This document shows positions 26,287 to 33,980 of a stretch of DNA of 64,000 nucleotides, in pieces. The DNA is from Chryseobacterium indologenes (GTDB lineage: Bacteria > Bacteroidota > Bacteroidia > Flavobacteriales > Weeksellaceae): contig DJTE01000015.1 in the NCBI GenBank assembly GCA_002439165.1, positions 126,762 through 190,761 of the forward strand, written 5' to 3'. Both the position numbers and the translations under genes were made by a program. The notes under the pieces are model-generated. The model was given only the letters and a program-made list of their open reading frames with translations, was not told the origin of the DNA and did no database searches. Numbering within the stretch: position 1 is the first letter of the stretch; each line of letters opens with the position of its first letter.

Positions 26287-26637
26287 ATGCAAAAATCAAA
26301 TAAATCCATTGCCGGTTATCACCTTTTAATGATTCTTTCCTCAGTAGACGGAGAATTTGCTCCTGAAGAAGGAATGCTTGTACAGCAGTATCTGGCAGAT
26401 GAATTTCCGTTCAGAATGAATCTTGATAACGAGCTTGAAACCCTTGCTTTATTACAGCCGGAAGAATGGAAAGACCATTTTGAATTCCATGCAAGATGCT
26501 TTCATGACGATTCCACAGAAGATGAGCGTGTAAAATTTGCTGAATTTGCCAAAACACTCATCAAAGCAGACAATAAAGTGACCGATGAAGAGCATACTTT
26601 TTACAGGCTTCTGAAAAACCTGTGGAATATTGCTTAA
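26287..26637 (+). CDS. TerB-like protein
   Basis: The 116-residue all-helical acidic protein shows TerB-like pattern: an opening helix with HLLMILSSVDGEF (about 11-23), a mid helix, and a closing block AKTLIKADNKVTDEEHTFYRLLKNL (about 88-112) with two Asp/Glu-rich metal-like loops. TerB-fold proteins bind divalent metal and are linked to tellurite and stress response, but single-domain members often have unknown roles. It is followed 26 bp later by a peptidase gene and lies after a 128-bp gap from the BT_3928 gene. Confidence 0.65.
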   Translation: MQKSNKSIAGYHLLMILSSVDGEFAPEEGMLVQQYLADEFPFRMNLDNELETLALLQPEEWKDHFEFHARCFHDDSTEDERVKFAEFAKTLIKADNKVTDEEHTFYRLLKNLWNIA

Positions 26638-26663
26638 ACTGATCCAAAAAAACAAAATATACC

Positions 26664-28787
26664 GTGAAAAAATTTTATTTAGGAATATTAGCATTAAGTA
26701 CGTGTATGCAGGCTCAGAAATTCCCCGCCCTGAAGGCTCCTATTGCCGGAAAGCAGGAACATATCCGGGAAATCCACGGTGATAGGGTCAATGATCCGTA
26801 TTACTGGATGATCGATTATTTCAAAAAAGGAAAAGATTCTACCAGAGTCGTTGATTATCTGAAAGCAGAAAACACCTATTGGGAAGGTATGATGAAAGAT
26901 ACGGAACCTTTCAGGGAACAGCTTTTCCAGGAAATGAAAGCCAGGATCAAGGAGAAAGATGAATCTGTACCGGTTTTCAGAAACGGATATTATTACTATA
27001 CGCGCACGGAAGCCGGAAAACAGTACTATAAATACTGCAGGAAAAAAGGCAGTCTTAACGCTCCTGAAGAAATTGTTCTGGATGTAGACCAGCTTGCAGA
27101 GGGACATTCCTATTTTGCAGCTGCCGGATTCAGCATCAGCCCGGATAACACCAAACTGCTTTACGGTGTAGATGACGTTTCCAGAAGACAGTATAAATTG
27201 TTTCTGAAGGACCTCACCACAGGAAAAACAACAGATCTCGGCATTAAAAATACAGGAGGTTCTGCCGAATGGGGAAATGATAACAAAACCATTTTCTATA
27301 CAGAAAATAACCCTGTTACCCTTCTGTCTGAAAAAATCAAAAGACATACTTTAGGAACAGATCCCGGCAAAGATGTAACGGTTTATGAAGAAAAAGACAA
27401 AACGAATTTCATATCGGTATACAAGTCTAAAAACCAGAAATATATTCTGATTCATTCCGGAGCTACGACCTCTTCCGAAACCAGATACCTGAATGCTGAT
27501 AAACCGGACGGAACTTTCAAAGTCTTCCAGCCCAGGATGAAAAATGTTCTGTATACGGTAACGCCTCTGGAAGATAAATTTCTGATCAGAACGAATAAAG
27601 ATGCCCTGAACTTCAAGATCGCCGAAACTCCTCTGGATAAAACAGGGGTTGAAAACTGGAAAGACTTTATTCCGCACAGAAATGATGTTCTGATGCAGGG
27701 TGTAAGTGCTTTTAAAAACTATCTTGTTTTCAGTGAAAGGCAGAACGGCCTAACCCAGCTGATCGTTTTCGACAGAAAGACAGGTAAAAAAGAACCGCTG
27801 AAATTTGATGAACCCGTTTATACCGCTTCAGCAGCTGAAAATCCGGAATACAATACGGATAACTTCCGTTTCGCCTATACTTCAATGATTACGCCTTCTT
27901 CCCAGTTTGAACAGGATTTAAAAACAGGAAAAAGAACCCTTCTGAAACAGCAGGAAGTTCTGGGAGGTTACAATAAAGACAATTACACCACAGAAAGACT
28001 TTTTGCCACAGCAAAAGACGGAACCAGGATTCCAATTTCCATTGTGTATAAAAAAGGATTTAAAAAAGACGGGAACAGTCCGTTGCTGCTTTATGCCTAT
28101 GGTTCTTACGGAAGCTCTATGGATGCCTCTTTCAGCAGTACAAGACTGAGTCTTTTAAACAGAGGTTTTGCTTTTGCGATTGCCCACATCCGCGGCGGCC
28201 AGGAAATGGGAAGGCAATGGTATGAAGACGGAAAAATGATGAAAAAGAAAAATACATTTACCGATTTCATTGAGGCCGGAGAATATCTGGTTAAAGAAAA
28301 ATACACCTCCCCTAAACATCTGTATGCCCAGGGAGGAAGTGCCGGAGGTTTGCTGATGGGAGCTATTGTTAATATAAAACCCAATTTATGGAACGGAGTA
28401 ATTTCACAGGTTCCGTTTGTAGATGTAGTCAACACGATGCTTGATGAAAGCATTCCGCTTACCACCAACGAATATGACGAATGGGGAAATCCTAATAACA
28501 AAGACGCTTACTTCTATATGAAATCTTACTCACCGTATGAAAATATAGAAAAAAAGAACTATCCGAACCTTCTGGTAACCACAGGCCTTCACGATTCCCA
28601 GGTACAGTATTTTGAGCCGGCCAAATGGGTAGCCAAACTGAGAGATATGAAAACCGATAAAAACGTACTCCTTTTAAAAACCGATATGGAATACGGTCAT
28701 GGCGGAGCCTCAGGAAGGTTTGATTATCTGAAGGATCTTGCGCTGGTGTATGCGTTTATGTTTAAACTGGAAGGGATTAATAAATAA
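26664..28787 (+). CDS. Prolyl oligopeptidase, S9A family
   Basis: The 707-residue exported peptidase has a GTG start at 26,664, a signal peptide to about residue 18 (LALSTCMQAQ), a seven-bladed propeller region (about 80-430) and an alpha/beta-hydrolase C-terminal domain. The catalytic Ser is in GGSAGG (about 558), the Asp in GLHDSQVQY (about 642) and the His in EYGHGG (about 676). It cleaves short peptides after proline. The length and layout are those of S9A; no ATG start lies closer that fits the signal peptide. Confidence 0.92.
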   Translation: MKKFYLGILALSTCMQAQKFPALKAPIAGKQEHIREIHGDRVNDPYYWMIDYFKKGKDSTRVVDYLKAENTYWEGMMKDTEPFREQLFQEMKARIKEKDESVPVFRNGYYYYTRTEAGKQYYKYCRKKGSLNAPEEIVLDVDQLAEGHSYFAAAGFSISPDNTKLLYGVDDVSRRQYKLFLKDLTTGKTTDLGIKNTGGSAEWGNDNKTIFYTENNPVTLLSEKIKRHTLGTDPGKDVTVYEEKDKTNFISVYKSKNQKYILIHSGATTSSETRYLNADKPDGTFKVFQPRMKNVLYTVTPLEDKFLIRTNKDALNFKIAETPLDKTGVENWKDFIPHRNDVLMQGVSAFKNYLVFSERQNGLTQLIVFDRKTGKKEPLKFDEPVYTASAAENPEYNTDNFRFAYTSMITPSSQFEQDLKTGKRTLLKQQEVLGGYNKDNYTTERLFATAKDGTRIPISIVYKKGFKKDGNSPLLLYAYGSYGSSMDASFSSTRLSLLNRGFAFAIAHIRGGQEMGRQWYEDGKMMKKKNTFTDFIEAGEYLVKEKYTSPKHLYAQGGSAGGLLMGAIVNIKPNLWNGVISQVPFVDVVNTMLDESIPLTTNEYDEWGNPNNKDAYFYMKSYSPYENIEKKNYPNLLVTTGLHDSQVQYFEPAKWVAKLRDMKTDKNVLLLKTDMEYGHGGASGRFDYLKDLALVYAFMFKLEGINK

Positions 28788-28859
28788 GAAAGCTGCCGCA
28801 GATTATGAAGATTTACCGGCGCGAAAAATATAATAGTAAATAAATCAATATATAAAACT

Positions 28860-29618
28860 ATGAGAAGAAAAATAGTTGCAGGAAACTGGAAAATGAACAA
28901 AAATGTAATTGATGCACAGCAGTTAATGATTCAATTACTGAGCTATAAAAACAGTAGTGCCACGAACTGTGAAATATGGATTGCTCCGCCTTCCTTATAC
29001 CTGATGATGGCAAAAGATATCTTTGAAAAAGATGAGATCGGTGTGTTTTCCCAGGATATGAGCGCTCACGAAAGCGGTGCCTATACCGGGGAAATTTCTG
29101 CGGATATGCTTGAATCTATTGATGCTACCGGTTCACTGATCGGGCATTCCGAGAGAAGACAGTACCACGGTGAAACCGATGCAAGCTGCAACAAAAAGGT
29201 AAAACTGGCGCTTGATAAAGGTCTTATCCCCGTTTACTGTAACGGAGAAACCCTGGAGCAGAGAAAAGCAGGCCAGCATTTTGATGTGGTAAAAAGCCAG
29301 ACTGAAGAAGCTCTTTTCACGCTTTCTGCTGACGAGATCAAAAAAGTGGTGATTGCTTACGAACCGGTTTGGGCAATCGGAACCGGAGAGACGGCTACAC
29401 CGGAGCAGGCTCAGGAAATTCATGCACACATCAGAAGCATTATTGCAGGAAAATATGGTCAGGAAGTAGCCGATGAGGTTTCTATCCTTTACGGAGGTTC
29501 TGTAAAACCGGATAATGCTAAAGAAATCTTCTCCCAGCCGGATATTGACGGAGGACTGATTGGAGGGGCTGCTTTAAAATTAGAGGATTTCTCTAAAATT
29601 ATCGAGGCTTTCAATTAA
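28860..29618 (+). CDS. tpiA: Triosephosphate isomerase
   Basis: The 252-residue glycolytic enzyme interconverts dihydroxyacetone phosphate and glyceraldehyde 3-phosphate. Active-site features are the Lys in GNWKMNK (about 11), the His in GHSERR (about 98) and the Glu in AYEPVWAIGTG (about 170), with the phosphate-binding end YGGSVKPDN and GGLIGGAAL. Length is standard. It is transcribed alone and is followed by a bidirectional terminator at 29,813. Confidence 0.98.
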   Translation: MRRKIVAGNWKMNKNVIDAQQLMIQLLSYKNSSATNCEIWIAPPSLYLMMAKDIFEKDEIGVFSQDMSAHESGAYTGEISADMLESIDATGSLIGHSERRQYHGETDASCNKKVKLALDKGLIPVYCNGETLEQRKAGQHFDVVKSQTEEALFTLSADEIKKVVIAYEPVWAIGTGETATPEQAQEIHAHIRSIIAGKYGQEVADEVSILYGGSVKPDNAKEIFSQPDIDGGLIGGAALKLEDFSKIIEAFN

Positions 29619-29812
29619 TATTATAAAAACAGGTTTTGGCTAAAGCCAATGGAGTTTATTTTTATATGTGAACGGACCCAATTGAATTGATTATGATTAA
29701 GCAGATCAAACGATGCAAAAAACAGCAGATAACATCTGTGAAATTTGTGTGATCCGTAGGAAAAATAACCATAACATCCATTTCTACTGAGCTTAACCAA
29801 CATACATCAACA

Positions 29813-29843
29813 AAAACGGCGGAATCTTCGATACCGCCGTTTT
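29813..29843. terminator. Bidirectional terminator between tpiA and the phytase-like gene
   Basis: AAAACGGCGG / CCGCCGTTTT stem (10 bp) with an 11-nt loop and T/A runs on both sides. It can serve tpiA on the plus strand and the convergent gene at 29,860 on the minus strand. Confidence 0.85.
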
Positions 29844-29859
29844 CTTTAAAAAAATCTAA

Positions 29860-31122
29860 TTATTGAATATCGACTATATACATAGTTCCCTTATCTACTT
29901 TCCCGGTTTTAGGAAGGATCTTGGCTTTCGGATTTCCGTTTCCGTCATCTAAGATTCCAAAATCGTCATCATTGAAAACAGCCAGTTTATTATTTCCAAG
30001 ATAAACGATTCCTTCAAACTTATCATGTTCATAGCCCAGTTTGGCCACCAGGTCTGCGGCTAATGTTTTGGACACCGGTTTTATTCCGGCGGTGGTAATT
30101 TCGTTCCATGTACACTGTTCCAGGGCTTTATTATTGATCTTCATTCCGTCCACAGCGGCCACATCAGGTCCGGTTACGTCAGAAGCATCTGCCAGACTGA
30201 TCCTGTATACTTTTTTCACGCCGCCCTGCGAACCGAAGTTTCCGTCTCTTTCAATGACCAGGAATTCCGTGTTGCTGATCGCGGTTATATCGCAGACAGA
30301 ATCTGAAGTTCCGCCATCCTGTTTATATAAAAACTGTTTTGTTTTTCCTGTGGCAATATCGAATGTAACAATCCTCGTTAAAGTGGTATTGGTAGCCAAA
30401 GCCTTTGTAGGAACATACATCATTGACTGGATGGTTCCTACGAGCGTTTTTCCGTCCGGAGTGATGCAGAGCCCTTCCATTCCCCTGTTGGCTCTTCTTT
30501 TGGCTAAAACAGCAGGCAGCTTTCTCGGTCCTGTATTAACGCCTATCGGGCTTATTCTTTCCATTTCCACTCCTTCAGCACTGTAATGTACGATATGCGG
30601 ACCATACTCATCAGATACCCAGAAGGTACCGTCAGCTGCTGCGACAAGACTCTCACTGTCCAGTCCGTAATTATCCGTTCCTAAAACATTTCCGTTTACA
30701 TCATAAGCGGTTTCGCCTGTACTTCCCATTCCTGCAGGATTTGGAAGCCCTGTGATGGGCTGGCCGGAAGGATTTTTAAGTTTAATATATTTAATGACCT
30801 CGATATTTCCTTCAGTATTGATCTTAAAATGCATAATGGTCGGCGTGAAATCCGGAGCCGGAAATTTTTTCCCGTTCAGATAGTCGGTATTGGGACCGCG
30901 GTCTGTAATGACATAGAATTCACCTTTTCTGCCCGGGTGGGCGGCTGCTCCGGAGCCAAAACCTCCGTTAATCACATCTACCCCATTTACCGTTGCCAGT
31001 TTGGAAAAAGGAAATTCCTGAGGAAGTCTGGAATAATTAATATCCTGGCCGCTTACATGGTCATCATCTTTACATGATTCCATAGCAATAAGCGCCAAAG
31101 CAGAGATCAGCAGTTTTTTCAT
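29860..31122 (-). CDS. Esterase-like activity of phytase family lipoprotein
   Basis: The 420-residue lipoprotein has a short signal ending at Cys17 (AMESC) and a beta-propeller-like body. Motifs match the phytase-type esterase family: FYVITDRGPN (about 69-78), GLDSESLVAAADGTFWVSDEYGPH (about 152-175), NRGMEGLCITPDGKTLVG (about 211-228) and EFLVIERDGNFG (about 288-299). Family members are extracytoplasmic and assumed to hydrolyse phosphate or ester compounds. Substrate is unknown. It is divergent from the riboswitch unit with a 500-bp gap. Confidence 0.82.
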   Translation of the reverse strand: MKKLLISALALIAMESCKDDDHVSGQDINYSRLPQEFPFSKLATVNGVDVINGGFGSGAAAHPGRKGEFYVITDRGPNTDYLNGKKFPAPDFTPTIMHFKINTEGNIEVIKYIKLKNPSGQPITGLPNPAGMGSTGETAYDVNGNVLGTDNYGLDSESLVAAADGTFWVSDEYGPHIVHYSAEGVEMERISPIGVNTGPRKLPAVLAKRRANRGMEGLCITPDGKTLVGTIQSMMYVPTKALATNTTLTRIVTFDIATGKTKQFLYKQDGGTSDSVCDITAISNTEFLVIERDGNFGSQGGVKKVYRISLADASDVTGPDVAAVDGMKINNKALEQCTWNEITTAGIKPVSKTLAADLVAKLGYEHDKFEGIVYLGNNKLAVFNDDDFGILDDGNGNPKAKILPKTGKVDKGTMYIVDIQ

Positions 31123-31139
31123 GTTTACTTTTATGGCAG

Positions 31140-31147
31140 CGAAAATA
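31140..31147 (-). promoter_or_regulatory. -7 element for the phytase-like gene
   Basis: Minus-strand TATTTTCG matches TAnnTTCG. It is 17 bp before ATG 31,122. Confidence 0.45.
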
Positions 31148-31368
31148 GATAATGATTGTAAACTGATCTTGAATACAAGAATAAGTATATTTTAACAATC
31201 AAGGTTTAAGGTTAATTTATTTTAAACACAAAAAATATCAGGATAAAACATCATATTCCGGAATTCTTTATCGAATTAAAAAAGTCATAAGACCGAAAAT
31301 GACCTGATCTTTAAACAAAATTTAAAAAATCAGAATAATTCACAAAATGACATCAAAAATTTAGATAT

Positions 31369-31376
31369 TATATTTG
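31369..31376 (+). promoter_or_regulatory. -7 element for the cobalamin riboswitch transcript
   Basis: TATATTTG matches TAnnTTTG and is followed by C. Transcription would start about 5-8 bases later, exactly where the riboswitch begins. Confidence 0.6.
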
Positions 31377-31380
31377 CAGC

Positions 31381-31545
31381 GGTTTAAGGCTGAACCATTG
31401 TTCATTAAAAGGGAACCAAGTGAGAAGAATATTCAATTCTTGGGCTGTACCCGCAACTGTAAGCTGTTTAAACAGGAGTATACTGTGCCACTGGATCTAA
31501 AATCCGGGAAGGCGTATTCCTGATGCGAGCCAGGAGACCTGCCTT
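31381..31545 (+). ncRNA. Cobalamin riboswitch
   Basis: The segment carries the conserved blocks of an adenosyl/aquocobalamin riboswitch in order: GGGAA-CCAAGTG (about 31,411-31,422), the core GGGCTGTACCCGCAACTGTAA (about 31,442-31,462), GCCACTG (about 31,487-31,493), GGGAAGGCG (31,506-31,514) and the B12 box GAGCCAGGAGACCTGCC (31,527-31,543). These are strongly diagnostic. The expression platform is not clear: TTATTCC at 31,544-31,550 can pair with GGAATAA at 31,613-31,619 just before the ATG, so control may act on translation. The gene it controls begins at 31,641. Confidence 0.95.
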
Positions 31546-31640
31546 ATTCCATATTCATCAGAAACAGAGTATCTGAAGTCATTCATTTCTTTTTTTCTGA
31601 AGGAAAGTTTCGGGAATAAAACTTTTAATTTAATGATATC

Positions 31641-32765
31641 ATGAAAAAAATCTACTTTTTTTTCCTGCTGCTTTGTATGCAGCTCCTGTCGGCCCAGTTC
31701 ACCGAAAACGACATTAAATTCTGGATAGGAACCGGTTCTAAAAAAGCCTACCTCATTGCTGATTTCAATGATGACGACAATCCTTCTTCCTATGCCTGGG
31801 GATACCGTTTTGATTCGGATGATCTTACCATGGAAGACCTCATCACCGCTATTGCCGCCGCAGAGCCTAAAATGGAAGTGGAAATTCCCTCCGGATTCCT
31901 TTACAGTCTGAACTATAACCACCACGTACCCAGCCTGGATGATTACTGGTCTACATGGTCAGGACCGTCTGCCGAAAATATGACGCTTAATAACGGGGTA
32001 AACGGAGATCCGCTCGTGAACGGAAAATGGTACGGAGTTTCTTTTGGATATGGATTTACTGATAATACCCCTCCACTTTCCCATCCGTCATCTCCGGTAG
32101 CCGCTTACAGTTCTGCCTGGTATAATGCTTCGCATATTACCCATTGGATCGGTACGGGAAGTAATTCAAGCCTTGTGGTTATCGATTTCGGAACCAACAG
32201 TCCAAACGGTTCTGCCCATTCATTTGTTTTCGGAATCCGCTATAACGGAAGCATTACCGCAGAACAGGCCCTCCAGCTAATTCAGGCCCAAGCTTCCTAT
32301 TTCAATTTCGCTTCCAACGGAGGGCAGATTGCTTCTTTATCTTTAAACAGTCATTCAGGAACATCTTCCGGAAATAATGCATGGAAGCTTTTCAAAGGAA
32401 AAGATCTTTCATCATGGAGAAGTCAGGCTTCTTTGTCACAGACTCAGTTAAACAATAATGAATGGCTGGGTTTAAGCTTTGGACAAAGATTACCGTTTAC
32501 GCCTACCGAAGCATCACTTGAAGTTTTAGGGGTTTCTGATATCCGGAAGAAAGCATTCAGAGTTTATCCTAACCCTGCCAGTGATTTCATTCATATAGAA
32601 ACAGCTGAAAATATTATCGAAGTAAATATTTATGGAGTTTCAGGACAGAAAGTCCTTACTTCCAAAGCTACAAAAATCGATATTCAGTCTTTACAGTCCG
32701 GTATTTATCTGATGGAAATTAAAACTTCAAAAAATACAGCCGTTCATAAGTTGATTAAAAAATAA
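31641..32765 (+). CDS. Cobalamin-riboswitch-controlled T9SS surface protein with duplicated domain
   Basis: The 374-residue protein has a signal peptide to about residue 19, two tandem copies of one domain (about 24-150 and 168-295), and a type IX secretion C-terminal sorting domain (about 305-374, FRVYPNPASDFIHIE ... GIYLMEI). Each copy opens with WIGTGS, has a strand-rich core and ends with GKWYGVSFG or NEWLGLSFG. It should be secreted and attached to the cell surface. The riboswitch says it is made when cobalamin is scarce, so corrinoid binding at the surface is a reasonable inference, but I cannot name the family with certainty. No btuB lies in the window. Confidence 0.8.
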   Translation: MKKIYFFFLLLCMQLLSAQFTENDIKFWIGTGSKKAYLIADFNDDDNPSSYAWGYRFDSDDLTMEDLITAIAAAEPKMEVEIPSGFLYSLNYNHHVPSLDDYWSTWSGPSAENMTLNNGVNGDPLVNGKWYGVSFGYGFTDNTPPLSHPSSPVAAYSSAWYNASHITHWIGTGSNSSLVVIDFGTNSPNGSAHSFVFGIRYNGSITAEQALQLIQAQASYFNFASNGGQIASLSLNSHSGTSSGNNAWKLFKGKDLSSWRSQASLSQTQLNNNEWLGLSFGQRLPFTPTEASLEVLGVSDIRKKAFRVYPNPASDFIHIETAENIIEVNIYGVSGQKVLTSKATKIDIQSLQSGIYLMEIKTSKNTAVHKLIKK

Positions 32766-32772
32766 TGCATAT

Positions 32773-32916
32773 TGTGGGATATTTTATCCTCGCAGATCGG
32801 GGAGGTTACACTGATTCTTTTAAAATTATAATGATAAAAAGTATATGAGTGCGATTAGATAAAAACCTAACAGGTCTTGAAGACCTGTTAGGTTTAAAAA
32901 GCCGTACAAAACATTA
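32773..32916. repeat. 144-bp direct repeat, copy 1, carrying palindrome copy 2
   Basis: Begins TGTGGGATATTT and contains TTTTAAAATTATAATGATAA, then the 33-bp palindrome at 32,863-32,895 and GGTTTAAAAAGC. The second copy begins at 32,961, a period of 188 bp. It lies in the convergent gap between the T9SS gene and clpP. Confidence 0.75.
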
Positions 32917-32929
32917 CAGGAAATAATTA

Positions 32930-32956
32930 AACGCGTTCTTTGGAGCGCGTTTTTTC
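32930..32956 (+). terminator. Terminator after the riboswitch-controlled gene
   Basis: Arms AACGCGTTCT / GGAGCGCGTT (one or two G-T pairs) are followed by TTTTTT. It is the first strong plus-strand terminator after the T9SS gene. Confidence 0.7.
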
Positions 32957-32960
32957 TATC

Positions 32961-33104
32961 TGTGGGATATTTCTATGCTCACAGATCGGGGTGATTACAC
33001 AGATTCTTTTAAAATTATAATGATAAAAAGTATATGAGTACGATTAGATAAAAACCTAACAGGTCTCGGAGACCTGTTAGGTTTAAAAAGCAGCACAAAC
33101 ATTA
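32961..33104. repeat. 144-bp direct repeat, copy 2, carrying palindrome copy 3
   Basis: Matches copy 1 with scattered changes: TGTGGGATATTT, then GATCGGGGTGATTACAC, TTTTAAAATTATAATG, the palindrome at 33,052-33,084 (arms AAACCTAACAGGTCT / AGACCTGTTAGGTTT around CGG) and GGTTTAAAAAGC. Confidence 0.75.
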
Positions 33105-33125
33105 AAAAATCAACATAAAAACAAA

Positions 33126-33152
33126 AAAACGCACCGGGATGGTGCGTTTTTT
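33126..33152 (-). terminator. Terminator of clpP (bidirectional)
   Basis: Arms AAAACGCACC / GGTGCGTTTT with a GGGAT loop, A- and T-runs on both sides. It lies 20 bp past the clpP stop and also stops plus-strand reading from the repeats. Confidence 0.85.
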
Positions 33153-33172
33153 ATCATCCTTATAAGGAAAAA

Positions 33173-33859
33173 TTATTTTTTCTCTGTTGATCTCTGTAAA
33201 ACCTCGTCTACCATTCCGTAGCCTTTAGCCTCTTCAGAAGTCATCCAGTAATCTCTGTCCGAAGATTTCTCTACCCATTCGTAAGTTTGCCCTGAATGGT
33301 GAGCGATGATTTCATAAAGCTCCTGCTTCAGTTTCAGCATCTCTCTAAGGTTGATTTCCATATCCGAAGCAACTCCCTGAGCACCTCCTGAAGGCTGGTG
33401 GATCATTACTCTTGAATGCTTAAGTGCAGAACGTTTTCCTTTTTCTCCGGCAACAAGAAGAACAGCTCCCATTGAAGCAGCCATTCCAGTACAGATGGTT
33501 GCTACATCAGGCTTGATGATCTGCATGGTATCATAGATTCCTAACCCTGCATACACGCTTCCGCCCGGCGAGTTGATATAAATCTGGATATCTTTTGAAG
33601 GATCTGCACTTTCAAGGAATAAAAGCTGTGCCGTTACGATGTTGGCCACCTGATCATCAATCCCTGTTCCCAGGAAAATGATTCTGTCCATCATCAGACG
33701 TGAAAATACGTCCATCTGAGCAACGTTTAATCTTCTTTCCTCCATGATGTACGGTGTAAGATTGGTTGGACCATACATTCCCATATACTGATCGGTAACC
33801 AGACCGTTATTTCCTAAATGTTTTACAGAGAAATCTCTGAATTCTTTTTTAATGTCCAT
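33173..33859 (-). CDS. clpP: ATP-dependent Clp protease proteolytic subunit
   Basis: The 228-residue protein is the barrel subunit of the Clp protease, which degrades unfolded and tagged proteins with ClpX or ClpA. The catalytic Ser129 is in GMAASMG and the His154 in HSRVMIHQP, with the Asp near 203 in SDRDYWM. The N-terminal extension of about 30 residues is common in the phylum. It is monocistronic here, with a terminator behind it and the dnaG stop 122 bp upstream on the same strand. Confidence 0.96.
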   Translation of the reverse strand: MDIKKEFRDFSVKHLGNNGLVTDQYMGMYGPTNLTPYIMEERRLNVAQMDVFSRLMMDRIIFLGTGIDDQVANIVTAQLLFLESADPSKDIQIYINSPGGSVYAGLGIYDTMQIIKPDVATICTGMAASMGAVLLVAGEKGKRSALKHSRVMIHQPSGGAQGVASDMEINLREMLKLKQELYEIIAHHSGQTYEWVEKSSDRDYWMTSEEAKGYGMVDEVLQRSTEKK

Positions 33860-33980
33860 ATTTCTATTATGTATTATTATACTATTTTTTCAAAGTTTAA
33901 ATTACAACTTTTATTCCTAAAATTTTATAGGACTTTTTGTCACAGAATGTCAATTCTATATTCTAAAATCCGAAGCCCTG

